Below, one piece after another: positions 1-5,969 of a stretch of DNA of 8,375 bases. The position numbers and the translations under genes were made by a program. Source of the stretch: a bacterium. GTDB taxonomy: Bacteria; Babelota; Babeliae; Babelales; Chromulinivoraceae. The notes beneath the pieces were generated by a model, which saw nothing but the letters and a program-made list of their open reading frames with translations, did no database searches and was not told the DNA's origin. Position 1 is the first letter of the stretch. Each line of letters starts with the position of its first letter. The DNA is taken from positions 1 to 8,375 of the forward strand of contig CANCGK010000036.1 in assembly GCA_947377595.1 (NCBI GenBank). Reading direction: 5' to 3'.

Positions 1-68
1 TATTGCTACTTTAAAATTATAAGATCTATGTATGTTCATGAGGTAATTTTAATTAGTCTTATTTGTAA

Positions 69-136
69 TCTTTGGTGCGATATATTTTGAATATAATTAT
101 ACGCATTCTTGATCTGACTTTATAAAATATATTATT
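69..136 (+). promoter_or_regulatory. Candidate promoter region for the symporter gene
   Basis: The 219-base leader holds a perfect TATAAT at 92-97, but its upstream partner is poor (TCTTTG at 69-74 with a 17-bp spacer). A second option is TTGATC at 109-114 followed by TATTAT at 130-135 with a 15-bp spacer. Either would give a 5' leader of roughly 75-120 nt. The region is so AT-rich that such matches arise by chance, so this marks a region and not a mapped promoter. No RNA gene or repeat is apparent in 1-219. Confidence 0.25.
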
Positions 137-208
137 CTGACCTTGGTAACGTAAGCATAACAAATTAAACATATCTCATGAAGTTAAATTATGATTAATT
201 ATTATTTT

Positions 209-214
209 TAAGGA
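209..214 (+). promoter_or_regulatory. Ribosome binding site of the symporter gene
   Basis: TAAGGA lies 5 nt upstream of the ATG at 220 and complements the 3' end of 16S rRNA over six bases. It is one of the clearest Shine-Dalgarno sites in the window and fixes the symporter start. Confidence 0.7.
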
Positions 215-219
215 TTTTA

Positions 220-1539
220 ATGCTCAGCTATCTTTTTTCAATTTTAGATGCAATGGATAGTTTATTTTGGATTTATGGGGGCGTGCCGACATTAATGCTT
301 GTTGGTATTTATTTTACTATCAAGTCTAAGGCTTTTCAATTAATTAAATTTCCAGCAGTTCTTACCATTTTTAAAAATACTATATTTGATACATCAATAA
401 ATAAAAAAGGCGTTCGACCTTTATATGTTTTTTTTGCTTCAATTGGTGGTTGTATTGGTATTGGAAATGTTGTAGGAGTGTGCACGGCTGTGCAAGTCGG
501 TGGCCCGGGAGCAGTTTTTTGGATGTGGGTCGCTGGTTTTTTTGGAATGCTTATTAAGTATGCAGAAATTTATTTAGGTATGATTTATAGAGTCTCTGAT
601 GGTAAAGATGGTTATATTGGTGGCCCTATTATATATTTACAACAATTACCAGGCGGTAAAATTTTAGCAAACATTGTAGCATTTTTATTATGTATTTATG
701 GTCTTGAAATTTATATTTTTAGAACGATTACGCATAGCATTATTACTGGTTGGAATGTATATCCACCGCTGGTTATTTTTAGTTTAATAGGCTTGGTGCT
801 TTTGGTTGGAGAAGGGGGTATTAATTTAGTTGGAAAAGTAAGCTCCGTTATTTTGCCTGTTTTTTTGACAGCCTTTTTAGGGATGAGCATTTTTATTTTT
901 GCTGTTAATATTCATCAATTTCCTGCAATGTTACATTTAATTTTCAGTTCAGCATTCAATTCTCATGCAATGGTAGGAGCTTTTGCTGGAGCGTCTGTTA
1001 TGATGGCCATGTCTCATGGAGTACGTCGTGCTTGTTATACAGGAGATCTTGGTATTGGATACGCTTCAATTATTCATAGTCAGACTTCAGAAACTAATCC
1101 AAGCAGAGAAGCTTGCATGGGAATTATGGCAATATTTTTAGATACATTTGTGATTTGTACTTTAAGTTTATTTTTAATTTTATTAACTGGCACATGGCAT
1201 TGCGGTGTGCATGAAACTTTAATGGTTGCAACAGCATTAGGACAATATTTTCCTTTTGTGACAGTATTTTGGCCATTGTTTATATTTTTATTAGGCTATA
1301 CTTCATTGACATCATTTTATGCAGTTGGAAAAAATGCAGCAAGCTTTTTGTTTGGTCCCATTGTGGATAAAATTTATCCAATTATTGCGGCATTTTTATT
1401 TATTGTATTTCCATTTTTTGGTGATATGTCTCAAGCTATGACATTTATGTCAATTACCGCAGCATTATTATTAATGTTTAATGTGTATGGTATTATTCGA
1501 TTATCAGATAAAATTAAATTTAAATTAGAGATAAAATAA
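220..1539 (+). CDS. AGCS-family sodium:alanine/glycine symporter
   Basis: This is an inner-membrane secondary transporter expected to import alanine, glycine or a related small amino acid with Na+ or H+ (alanine or glycine:cation symporter family). About 10-11 hydrophobic segments span the protein. The family block is plain: the GIGNVVGV stretch at 80-87 leads into GGPGAVFWMW at 94-103, then KYAEIYLG at 113-120. This nearly matches the sodium:alanine symporter signature, with Gly106 in place of a usual S/T/A/V. The later block after GVRR (267-270), where relatives carry an N-E-A-G motif, reads GDLG at 275-278, so substrate handling may differ. At 439 residues it is slightly short for the family. 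The start has a good Shine-Dalgarno site, and the gene is followed after 2 nt by a small secreted-protein gene. The family call is firm; the substrate is inferred. Confidence 0.9.
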   Translation: MLSYLFSILDAMDSLFWIYGGVPTLMLVGIYFTIKSKAFQLIKFPAVLTIFKNTIFDTSINKKGVRPLYVFFASIGGCIGIGNVVGVCTAVQVGGPGAVFWMWVAGFFGMLIKYAEIYLGMIYRVSDGKDGYIGGPIIYLQQLPGGKILANIVAFLLCIYGLEIYIFRTITHSIITGWNVYPPLVIFSLIGLVLLVGEGGINLVGKVSSVILPVFLTAFLGMSIFIFAVNIHQFPAMLHLIFSSAFNSHAMVGAFAGASVMMAMSHGVRRACYTGDLGIGYASIIHSQTSETNPSREACMGIMAIFLDTFVICTLSLFLILLTGTWHCGVHETLMVATALGQYFPFVTVFWPLFIFLLGYTSLTSFYAVGKNAASFLFGPIVDKIYPIIAAFLFIVFPFFGDMSQAMTFMSITAALLLMFNVYGIIRLSDKIKFKLEIK

Positions 1540-1541
1540 TT

Positions 1542-1799
1542 ATGAAACATCTTGTTGTATTTGCAGTTTTACTAACTGGTTCCTTTGATCTTTTTGCTGG
1601 CAATGCATTGAATGTAGATACATTGAATAAAGCTTATAAACTTATGTGTTGCACTGATAGTTACTATTATTTGATAACTCAGCCTGCAAGTAGAAAATTA
1701 ACTGAAAATGATCTTGTTTTATTGCATGTTAAGAGTAAAAATAAATATCTTCATCAAACAAGCGAACGGCATTTTTATAATCAGATGAATAAAAAATAA
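1542..1799 (+). CDS. Small predicted secreted protein of unknown function
   Basis: I do not recognise this 85-residue protein. It begins with a compact signal peptide: a lysine at position 2, a hydrophobic run at about 4-18, and a possible signal peptidase I site after Ala19 (L-F-A) or after the A-G-N-A that follows. There is no lipobox cysteine. The mature part would be about 65 residues, polar and lysine-rich, with a Cys-Cys pair at 36-37 and a Tyr triplet at 41-43. The ATG lies 2 nt after the symporter stop with only a weak AGAG upstream, so translation is probably coupled to the symporter. Being in one transcript suggests, but does not prove, a periplasmic role linked to transport. It is short, but the signal peptide and placement support a real gene. 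Confidence 0.6.
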   Translation: MKHLVVFAVLLTGSFDLFAGNALNVDTLNKAYKLMCCTDSYYYLITQPASRKLTENDLVLLHVKSKNKYLHQTSERHFYNQMNKK

Positions 1800-1811
1800 A
1801 GTATACTTTAT
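1796..1811. repeat. Perfect 16-bp palindrome over the small gene's stop codon
   Basis: ATAAAGTATACTTTAT reads the same on both strands and includes the TAA stop at 1797-1799. It has no loop, so it is a poor RNA hairpin and looks more like a dyad protein-binding site or a chance event in AT-rich DNA. A related element with the same GTATAC core lies at 2689-2704. Confidence 0.4.
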
Positions 1812-1834
1812 AAAATATCTTGTGAAGTATGAAT

Positions 1835-1866
1835 ATAAAAGCCCACCGTAAAAAGTGGGCTTTTAT
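1835..1866. terminator. Bidirectional intrinsic terminator between convergent genes
   Basis: A 12-bp perfect stem (1835-1846 with 1855-1866) closes an 8-nt loop. The centre is GCCCAC/GTGGGC, flanked by A-runs on the left and T-runs on the right, so each strand gives a GC stem followed by a U-tract. It ends 1 bp before the stop codon of the leftward pseudouridine synthase gene and 35 bp after the small secreted-protein gene, so it can end transcription from both sides. Confidence 0.9.
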
Positions 1867-1867
1867 G

Positions 1868-2656
1868 TTATTGTAAGCGAGCGTAGAATTTTTTAGCTCG
1901 TAAATTTCTAGGTCTTTTTGGCTTTTCTATAGATTTTTCTTCTTGGTCTGATAAATTATCGATTTCTTGCGGTGTTAACAATCTCCATTCGCCAGTTTTT
2001 AATCCTTTTTTAGTCAATCCAGCATATTCTGATCGATCTAATTTAATATCTGGATGTCCAAGAGTTTCGAATAATCTTCTGACGATATGATTTTTACCAC
2101 TATGAATCACAACTGTTGCAATTTTTTTAGAGTCAGTTGGATAAAAAGCTTCATCAACTTTCATAAATCCATCTTCTAAAGGAACGCCTGCAAGTAATGT
2201 ATCAAGAGTTGATTTTGTGATATTTAATTCACTGGTAACTTGATATGTTTTTTTTACTTCATATTTTGGATGAGATAATTTTTGTGTCAAATTACCATCA
2301 TTCGTCATAATCAATAATCCAGTTGTACTGCGATCTAATCTTCCGATTGGATAAAGTCTTTCTTCAAAAAAAGGTATAAATACGTCAGAAACAGTTTTTC
2401 TGCCTTTTTCATCAGCAAGTGTACAAACAAGATTTTTTGGTTTGTTAAATAGGATGTAAACTTTTTTAGCTTGCGTGATTTGGTTTTTTTCAACCATCAC
2501 CACGTCTTTTGCTTGTACAGGGGTAAAAGGAGTTGTAACCTTAATACCATTTATCATTACTTGGCCAGCTTTGATAAATTCTGTAGCTTGTCGTCTTGAG
2601 CAATATCCAGATTGAGCAATGTATTTACTTAATGCTGGAGATGAATTTGTAGTCAT
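1868..2656 (-). CDS. rluB: rRNA pseudouridine synthase, RluB/RsuA family
   Basis: This enzyme isomerises a specific uridine to pseudouridine in ribosomal RNA during ribosome assembly, in the cytoplasm. An N-terminal S4 RNA-binding domain occupies about residues 8-55 (SRRQATEFIKAGQVMING at 20-37). The catalytic domain carries the motif GRLDRSTTGLLIMTNDG at 105-121, with Asp108 as the expected nucleophile. The conserved basic block SGKNHIVRRLFETLGH lies at 186-201. A lysine/arginine-rich tail follows from about 240, common in this family. The length of 262 residues is normal. The sequence resembles the 23S-modifying RluB branch more than 16S-modifying RsuA, but the exact target base is inferred. 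No Shine-Dalgarno site precedes the ATG. It follows the last ABC permease by 60 nt and may be read through from that operon or have its own promoter. Confidence 0.92.
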   Translation of the reverse strand: MTTNSSPALSKYIAQSGYCSRRQATEFIKAGQVMINGIKVTTPFTPVQAKDVVMVEKNQITQAKKVYILFNKPKNLVCTLADEKGRKTVSDVFIPFFEERLYPIGRLDRSTTGLLIMTNDGNLTQKLSHPKYEVKKTYQVTSELNITKSTLDTLLAGVPLEDGFMKVDEAFYPTDSKKIATVVIHSGKNHIVRRLFETLGHPDIKLDRSEYAGLTKKGLKTGEWRLLTPQEIDNLSDQEEKSIEKPKRPRNLRAKKFYARLQ

Positions 2657-2688
2657 AATGTATAATTATCGTTATATTAAGCGGTTTT

Positions 2689-2704
2689 TATACTTTTAGT
2701 ATAC
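2689..2704. repeat. Small dyad element in the leader of the pseudouridine synthase gene
   Basis: TATAC-TTTTA-GTATA is a 5-bp inverted repeat with a 5-nt loop, followed by C2704, which completes a GTATAC core. It lies in the 60-nt gap between the last permease and the pseudouridine synthase. It shares its core with the palindrome at 1796-1811 beyond the other end of that gene. It is too weak to be a convincing terminator. Confidence 0.25.
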
Positions 2705-2716
2705 AAGATTTTTAGA

Positions 2717-3514
2717 TTATAGACAATCAAGACGCTTTTTCATAAAATATACGCCGCATGTCAGTGATAATAATGCAAAACATATAATCATAAAGCAGCA
2801 TAACGAAAAAGATAATGAATTCGTCGAATCAAGTGTCGCAGATCGTGCACCTTCCATGATATAGGTCATAGGATTACATAAATCTAAGTAAGCAAGGTAA
2901 GGTGAAATTTTGTGTAATGTATGCCATGGAAATTGAAAGCATCCAAGATACCACATAGGAAATATTAAACGAAGCCATAGATTTTCTACTTGCAGCATGT
3001 TTTGTATGGCTGTTGCAAAGATGAGCATAAAGCTACCATAAAATAATGAAGCACATAGAAAAATAGCTAGAAATTTGATCAAAGAAAATTCTGGAAATGG
3101 TGTTATCGTGCCTAAAACTAACATGCCACATGGAATAATGGATAGCGAGATAATCAATGCTTGCAGCGCAGTGCTGATTGCGTATTTTATAAATATCAAC
3201 CATTGCGGTATGGGTAAAGTTAGTTCATACAAAATGGCTTGACCTTCAGTCATGTCATCAATTAAATCAATCGCATTAAATGCTGCGATAAAAAACCCGT
3301 AACCTATTGCAGAGCTGATGAGAATAAATGGTGCATAATTTTGCAAGCCCATAGAAGGTAAAAACATTTTTGCGACAAAGACTAATAAAGTAATTCTGCA
3401 TAAAGCTATACGCATTTTATGCAAATAGACTTGTCTGAAAATAAAAAAATCACGAGTTAAGAGTTGTGTAATAATTGCAAGGTAATAATAAAACAGAGAG
3501 ATAGGTTGGTTCAT
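2717..3514 (-). CDS. ABC-2 type transporter permease, third paralogue
   Basis: This is an integral membrane subunit of an ABC exporter, expected to pair with the ATPase encoded upstream in the same operon. The 265 residues form about six hydrophobic segments, as in YadH/NodJ-type ABC-2 permeases. Blocks shared with its two neighbours run in the same order: an acidic-Gly element before TLPIP (99-103), IIPCG (126-130), IFPMWYLGCFQF (184-195), SPYLAYLDLCNP (204-215), and EGARSATL (221-228). The C-terminus KKRLDCL also matches. The LCNP...EG.R block is the typical ABC-2 signature region near the last helix. The ATG has an AAAGG Shine-Dalgarno site inside the end of the preceding gene, 8 nt downstream of that gene's stop. 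The substrate is unknown; lipid, polysaccharide and drug export are all possible. It is the most divergent of the three, with 3-4 extra residues near the N-terminus. Confidence 0.85.
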   Translation of the reverse strand: MNQPISLFYYYLAIITQLLTRDFFIFRQVYLHKMRIALCRITLLVFVAKMFLPSMGLQNYAPFILISSAIGYGFFIAAFNAIDLIDDMTEGQAILYELTLPIPQWLIFIKYAISTALQALIISLSIIPCGMLVLGTITPFPEFSLIKFLAIFLCASLFYGSFMLIFATAIQNMLQVENLWLRLIFPMWYLGCFQFPWHTLHKISPYLAYLDLCNPMTYIMEGARSATLDSTNSLSFSLCCFMIICFALLSLTCGVYFMKKRLDCL

Positions 3515-3522
3515 GATAGCCT

Positions 3523-4311
3523 TTATATTGCATCTAAACGTTTTTTAAGCAAATAAATCCCAATTGATCCCATGGGAATAGTAAATAAAATAAGAGCCAG
3601 TATGCAGTACCAATAAGGTAATGATAACGCAGGATCGAGCGTTGCTGCTCGCATACCTTCAAACATAAAAACCAATGGGTTGCATAAATCAAGGTAGGCT
3701 AAAGTTGGGCTGATGCTATGCATATTTTTCCAAGTAAATTCAAATCCGCCAAGGCAAAACATTGGAAAAATAATTCCACCCCATACATCTTCAATTTGCG
3801 TTACAGTTTTTGTAATGGCAATAATAAATAAAGAAAAAAAGCCTGCAAGTAATGAACTTATGATCATAATTAAAATGAATTTGGGGAAAGAAAAAAATGG
3901 AAATGATAAATAATTCCATAGTAATAATTTTCCAGCAGGGATAATCATAAGCGCAAGTGAAAATGCATAGATAGTATTTGATATTGCAATTTTGATAAAC
4001 AGCATCGTATGTGATATAGGTAACGTCATATCATAGCTGATAGATTTATTGCCTTCTAAGTCAGCTACAGTTGCAGTTACATTATCCATAATGCCAAAAA
4101 ATGATTTTGAAATAACGCAATTGACCAGTAAAAATTCACCTTTATGAATCCATCCAAGTTCTGGCATAATAAATTGATAGACGAGTAAGCAGAGTAATAC
4201 CCAACATAAAGTATTGATATAATTGTCGATTGCATTTTGTGCAAAAACTTTTAAATCTCGCTCAAGTAGGCGATAAAAAACATGACATTGCATTGATAAA
4301 TTTTTAAACAT
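3523..4311 (-). CDS. ABC-2 type transporter permease, second paralogue
   Basis: This is a membrane subunit of the same ABC exporter. I place the start at the ATG at 4311, not at the upstream in-frame TTG (4332) or ATG (4317). AGGA lies 5 nt before 4311, and the 262-residue product then aligns without gaps to the first paralogue, also 262 residues. Shared landmarks fall at identical positions: ADLEG 83-87, LPIS 97-100, IIPAGK 123-128, FPMFCLGG 182-189, AYLDLCNP 205-212 and EGMRAATL 218-225, ending KKRLDAI. About six membrane segments are visible. With this start the gap to the preceding gene is 7 nt, like the 8-nt gap to the next one. ABC-2 permeases work as dimers; whether this one pairs with itself or with a paralogue cannot be told from sequence. 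The substrate is unknown. Confidence 0.85.
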   Translation of the reverse strand: MFKNLSMQCHVFYRLLERDLKVFAQNAIDNYINTLCWVLLCLLVYQFIMPELGWIHKGEFLLVNCVISKSFFGIMDNVTATVADLEGNKSISYDMTLPISHTMLFIKIAISNTIYAFSLALMIIPAGKLLLWNYLSFPFFSFPKFILIMIISSLLAGFFSLFIIAITKTVTQIEDVWGGIIFPMFCLGGFEFTWKNMHSISPTLAYLDLCNPLVFMFEGMRAATLDPALSLPYWYCILALILFTIPMGSIGIYLLKKRLDAI

Positions 4312-4320
4312 ATACATCCT
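4312..4320 (-). promoter_or_regulatory. Shine-Dalgarno site that decides the second permease's start
   Basis: On the minus strand AGGA (4320-4317) overlaps the preceding gene's TAG stop and precedes the ATG at 4311 by 5 nt. The in-frame TTG at 4332 and the ATG at 4317 lack a site at proper distance, so 4311 is preferred. Confidence 0.6.
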
Positions 4321-5107
4321 AAATACAATCAAGACGATGTTGTAGTTTACGTATTCCTAGATACCCAAATAGTATAGAAAATAATATGAGCATGTTCATA
4401 CACAGCCAAAATGGTAAAAATTGATCGGCAGGTAAAGCGGTGGAGCGAATGCCATCCATAATATAGACAATTGGATTGCATAAATTGATGTAGGCAGCAG
4501 TAGGACAGACTTGATAGAGCATTTTCCAAGAAAATTGGCATCCACCTAAAAACCATAAAGGAAACATAATGCGACTGCGAACCATGGTCAGCGTTGGTAA
4601 ATCAGGAATGTAGCTGGTAACAAATAAGGTAAAAAAACCATAAAACATATTGAGTGTAAAAAATGCAATAAAAAATTTAGGCCAATGAATTGCATGTAAA
4701 TGCAAATCGCTGCCTAAAATAATTTTTCCCATAGGAATAATTAATATTGAGCTTGCCATAGATTTATAAGCGCTTGCACAAGCTTGTTCTACAAAAAATA
4801 GTGACGAAGATATCGGAAGTGATAGATAGTAACTTACGGTTCTATCACCTTGTAAATCTGCAAGAAACATTGCAATGGAGGTCAGCATTTCTAGTAAGCC
4901 CCAGACCGCAAGATGACCAAGCAGAGTAAATGTCCCGTATTGTCGATTTTCAATACCAAATAAAGGCATAATGTGATATGCAACTAAGAGAACACAGCTC
5001 ACCCAGACTAAAGCATCGATAGCGCGATAGATCCAGCGGCGATTATAAATTTCTATGTCTTTGCACAAAATTGCAAAAAAAGTTTGTATAATTTCTTTAT
5101 TGAGCAT
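4319..5107 (-). CDS. ABC-2 type transporter permease, first paralogue
   Basis: This is the membrane subunit immediately following the ATPase gene and overlapping its end by 11 nt, which implies translational coupling. AGAGGA lies 11 nt upstream of the ATG, a long but usable spacing. Of 262 residues, about six segments are hydrophobic. Landmarks are ADLQG 83-87, LPIS 97-100, IIPMGK 123-128, FPLWFLGGCQF 182-192, AYINLCNP 205-212, and DGIRSTAL 218-225, where the usual EG is DG. The C-terminus QHRLDCI matches the RLD ending of the two other permeases. The gap-free match to the second paralogue shows tandem duplication. Position next to the ATPase suggests this may be the ancestral copy, which is an inference. 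The substrate is unknown. Confidence 0.86.
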   Translation of the reverse strand: MLNKEIIQTFFAILCKDIEIYNRRWIYRAIDALVWVSCVLLVAYHIMPLFGIENRQYGTFTLLGHLAVWGLLEMLTSIAMFLADLQGDRTVSYYLSLPISSSLFFVEQACASAYKSMASSILIIPMGKIILGSDLHLHAIHWPKFFIAFFTLNMFYGFFTLFVTSYIPDLPTLTMVRSRIMFPLWFLGGCQFSWKMLYQVCPTAAYINLCNPIVYIMDGIRSTALPADQFLPFWLCMNMLILFSILFGYLGIRKLQHRLDCI

Positions 5108-5861
5108 CGATGTCAGCGTCCTCTTTAATCAATTCAATAAATACATTTTCTAAATTATCTTGTCCATAGGTTGTTTTTAGATTTGCAGGTGTATCGATTA
5201 ATTTAATCACACCTTTATCTAAAATACAGACGCGATCAGATAGATATTCAGCTTCATCCAGGTAGTGAGTTGTCAGGAGCACGGTAACACCATCTTTTTT
5301 TAATTCTTTAATAACGTCCCATAAATTTCTACGAATGTGTGGATCAAGCCCTACAGTCGGCTCATCTAAGATGACAATTTTAGGTTGATGCATTAAGGTA
5401 CGAGCAAGTAAAAAGCGTTGTTTATAGCCGCCAGATAAAATCGAACCTTTTGATGTTGCGTATTGTAGCAGGCTAAATTTTTTCATTAAATCATGAGCGC
5501 GTTGTTTGATAACATTTTCTGGCAAATTAAAATATCGGCCAGCGAAATATAAATTTTCTTCTAAAGTCAGCATGCCATCAATGTTTGGTTTTTGAGGGCA
5601 AAAGCCAATAATTTTACGATAAGCAATAAGATCTTTGTAAATTGATGAGCCTTCATAGGTAATATCACCAGATGTTGGTGGATTTAATGAAGAAATTATG
5701 GATGATAAAGTTGTTTTTCCAGCACCATTAACACCAAGTAAACTTAAAATTTCGCCTTGGTAAATATCCAGAGAGACGCCTTTAAGAGCTCTAATAGTTT
5801 TATTAGATGTTTTAAAAGTTTTGGTAATATTTTGAATAGAAAGTAAGATTTTGTCAGACAT
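5097..5861 (-). CDS. ABC transporter ATP-binding protein
   Basis: This is the cytoplasmic nucleotide-binding subunit that would power the three permeases encoded downstream. All ABC motifs are intact in 254 residues: Walker A GVNGAGKTT at 43-51, Q-loop Gln90 (GFCPQ), signature LSGGYKQR at 142-149, Walker B IVILDEP at 162-168, D-loop GLDP at 171-174 and switch His199 (TTHYLDEAE). The sequence resembles the CcmA/DrrA/NodI/YadG type, which pairs with ABC-2 permeases in exporters. It stops near residue 254, with little of the C-terminal extension found in the roughly 300-residue drug-export members. The ATG follows an AAAGG site by 7 nt; the same AAAGGCTAT context recurs before the third permease. 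Its 3' end overlaps the first permease by 11 nt. Export direction is inferred from the family; the cargo is unknown. Confidence 0.93.
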   Translation of the reverse strand: MSDKILLSIQNITKTFKTSNKTIRALKGVSLDIYQGEILSLLGVNGAGKTTLSSIISSLNPPTSGDITYEGSSIYKDLIAYRKIIGFCPQKPNIDGMLTLEENLYFAGRYFNLPENVIKQRAHDLMKKFSLLQYATSKGSILSGGYKQRFLLARTLMHQPKIVILDEPTVGLDPHIRRNLWDVIKELKKDGVTVLLTTHYLDEAEYLSDRVCILDKGVIKLIDTPANLKTTYGQDNLENVFIELIKEDADIDAQ

Positions 5862-5882
5862 GTCATAGCCTTTATCTAAGGG

Positions 5883-5894
5883 CGTAAATTTACG
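5883..5894. promoter_or_regulatory. Perfect 12-bp palindrome in the ABC operon leader
   Basis: CGTAAATTTACG is a perfect dyad located 21 bp upstream of the ATPase start codon. It would lie near or just after the transcription start of the ABC operon, a position typical of a repressor operator. There is no loop, so an RNA hairpin is less likely. No regulator gene is present in the window. Confidence 0.35.
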
Positions 5895-5914
5895 TGGAAA
5901 TTATATATTATTTA

Positions 5915-5944
5915 AAGATAATTTATTTGAGTTTAAAAAGTCAA
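5915..5944 (-). promoter_or_regulatory. Candidate promoter of the ABC exporter operon
   Basis: On the minus strand TTGACT (5944-5939, five of six consensus bases) is followed after 18 bp by TATCTT (5920-5915, four of six). Transcription would begin near 5908, leaving a leader of about 47 nt that contains the palindrome at 5883-5894. A perfect TATAAT also exists at 5905-5900 but lacks a matching -35. No terminator hairpin is visible after radA, so read-through from radA is possible too. Confidence 0.4.
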
Positions 5945-5969
5945 TGAGAACTGTTGTTTTGCCGTATTT

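Noticed and set aside
1..90. Plus-strand frame 1 is open from the window edge to a TGA at 88-90, possibly the tail of an upstream gene.
   Set aside because: About 29 residues, rich in Cys and Ile, with no recognisable motif and no terminator behind it. Chance length cannot be excluded.
3713..3913. Plus-strand frame of 66 residues inside the second permease gene.
   Set aside because: Antisense to a well-supported membrane protein gene, with no own signals.
4309..4332. TTG start at 4332 or ATG at 4317 for the second permease, giving 269 or 264 residues.
   Set aside because: AGGA is correctly spaced only for the ATG at 4311, and that start makes the protein align without gaps to its 262-residue paralogue.
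4347..4556. Minus-strand frame of 69 residues inside the first permease.
   Set aside because: Same strand but shifted frame within a conserved coding region; it is a shadow.
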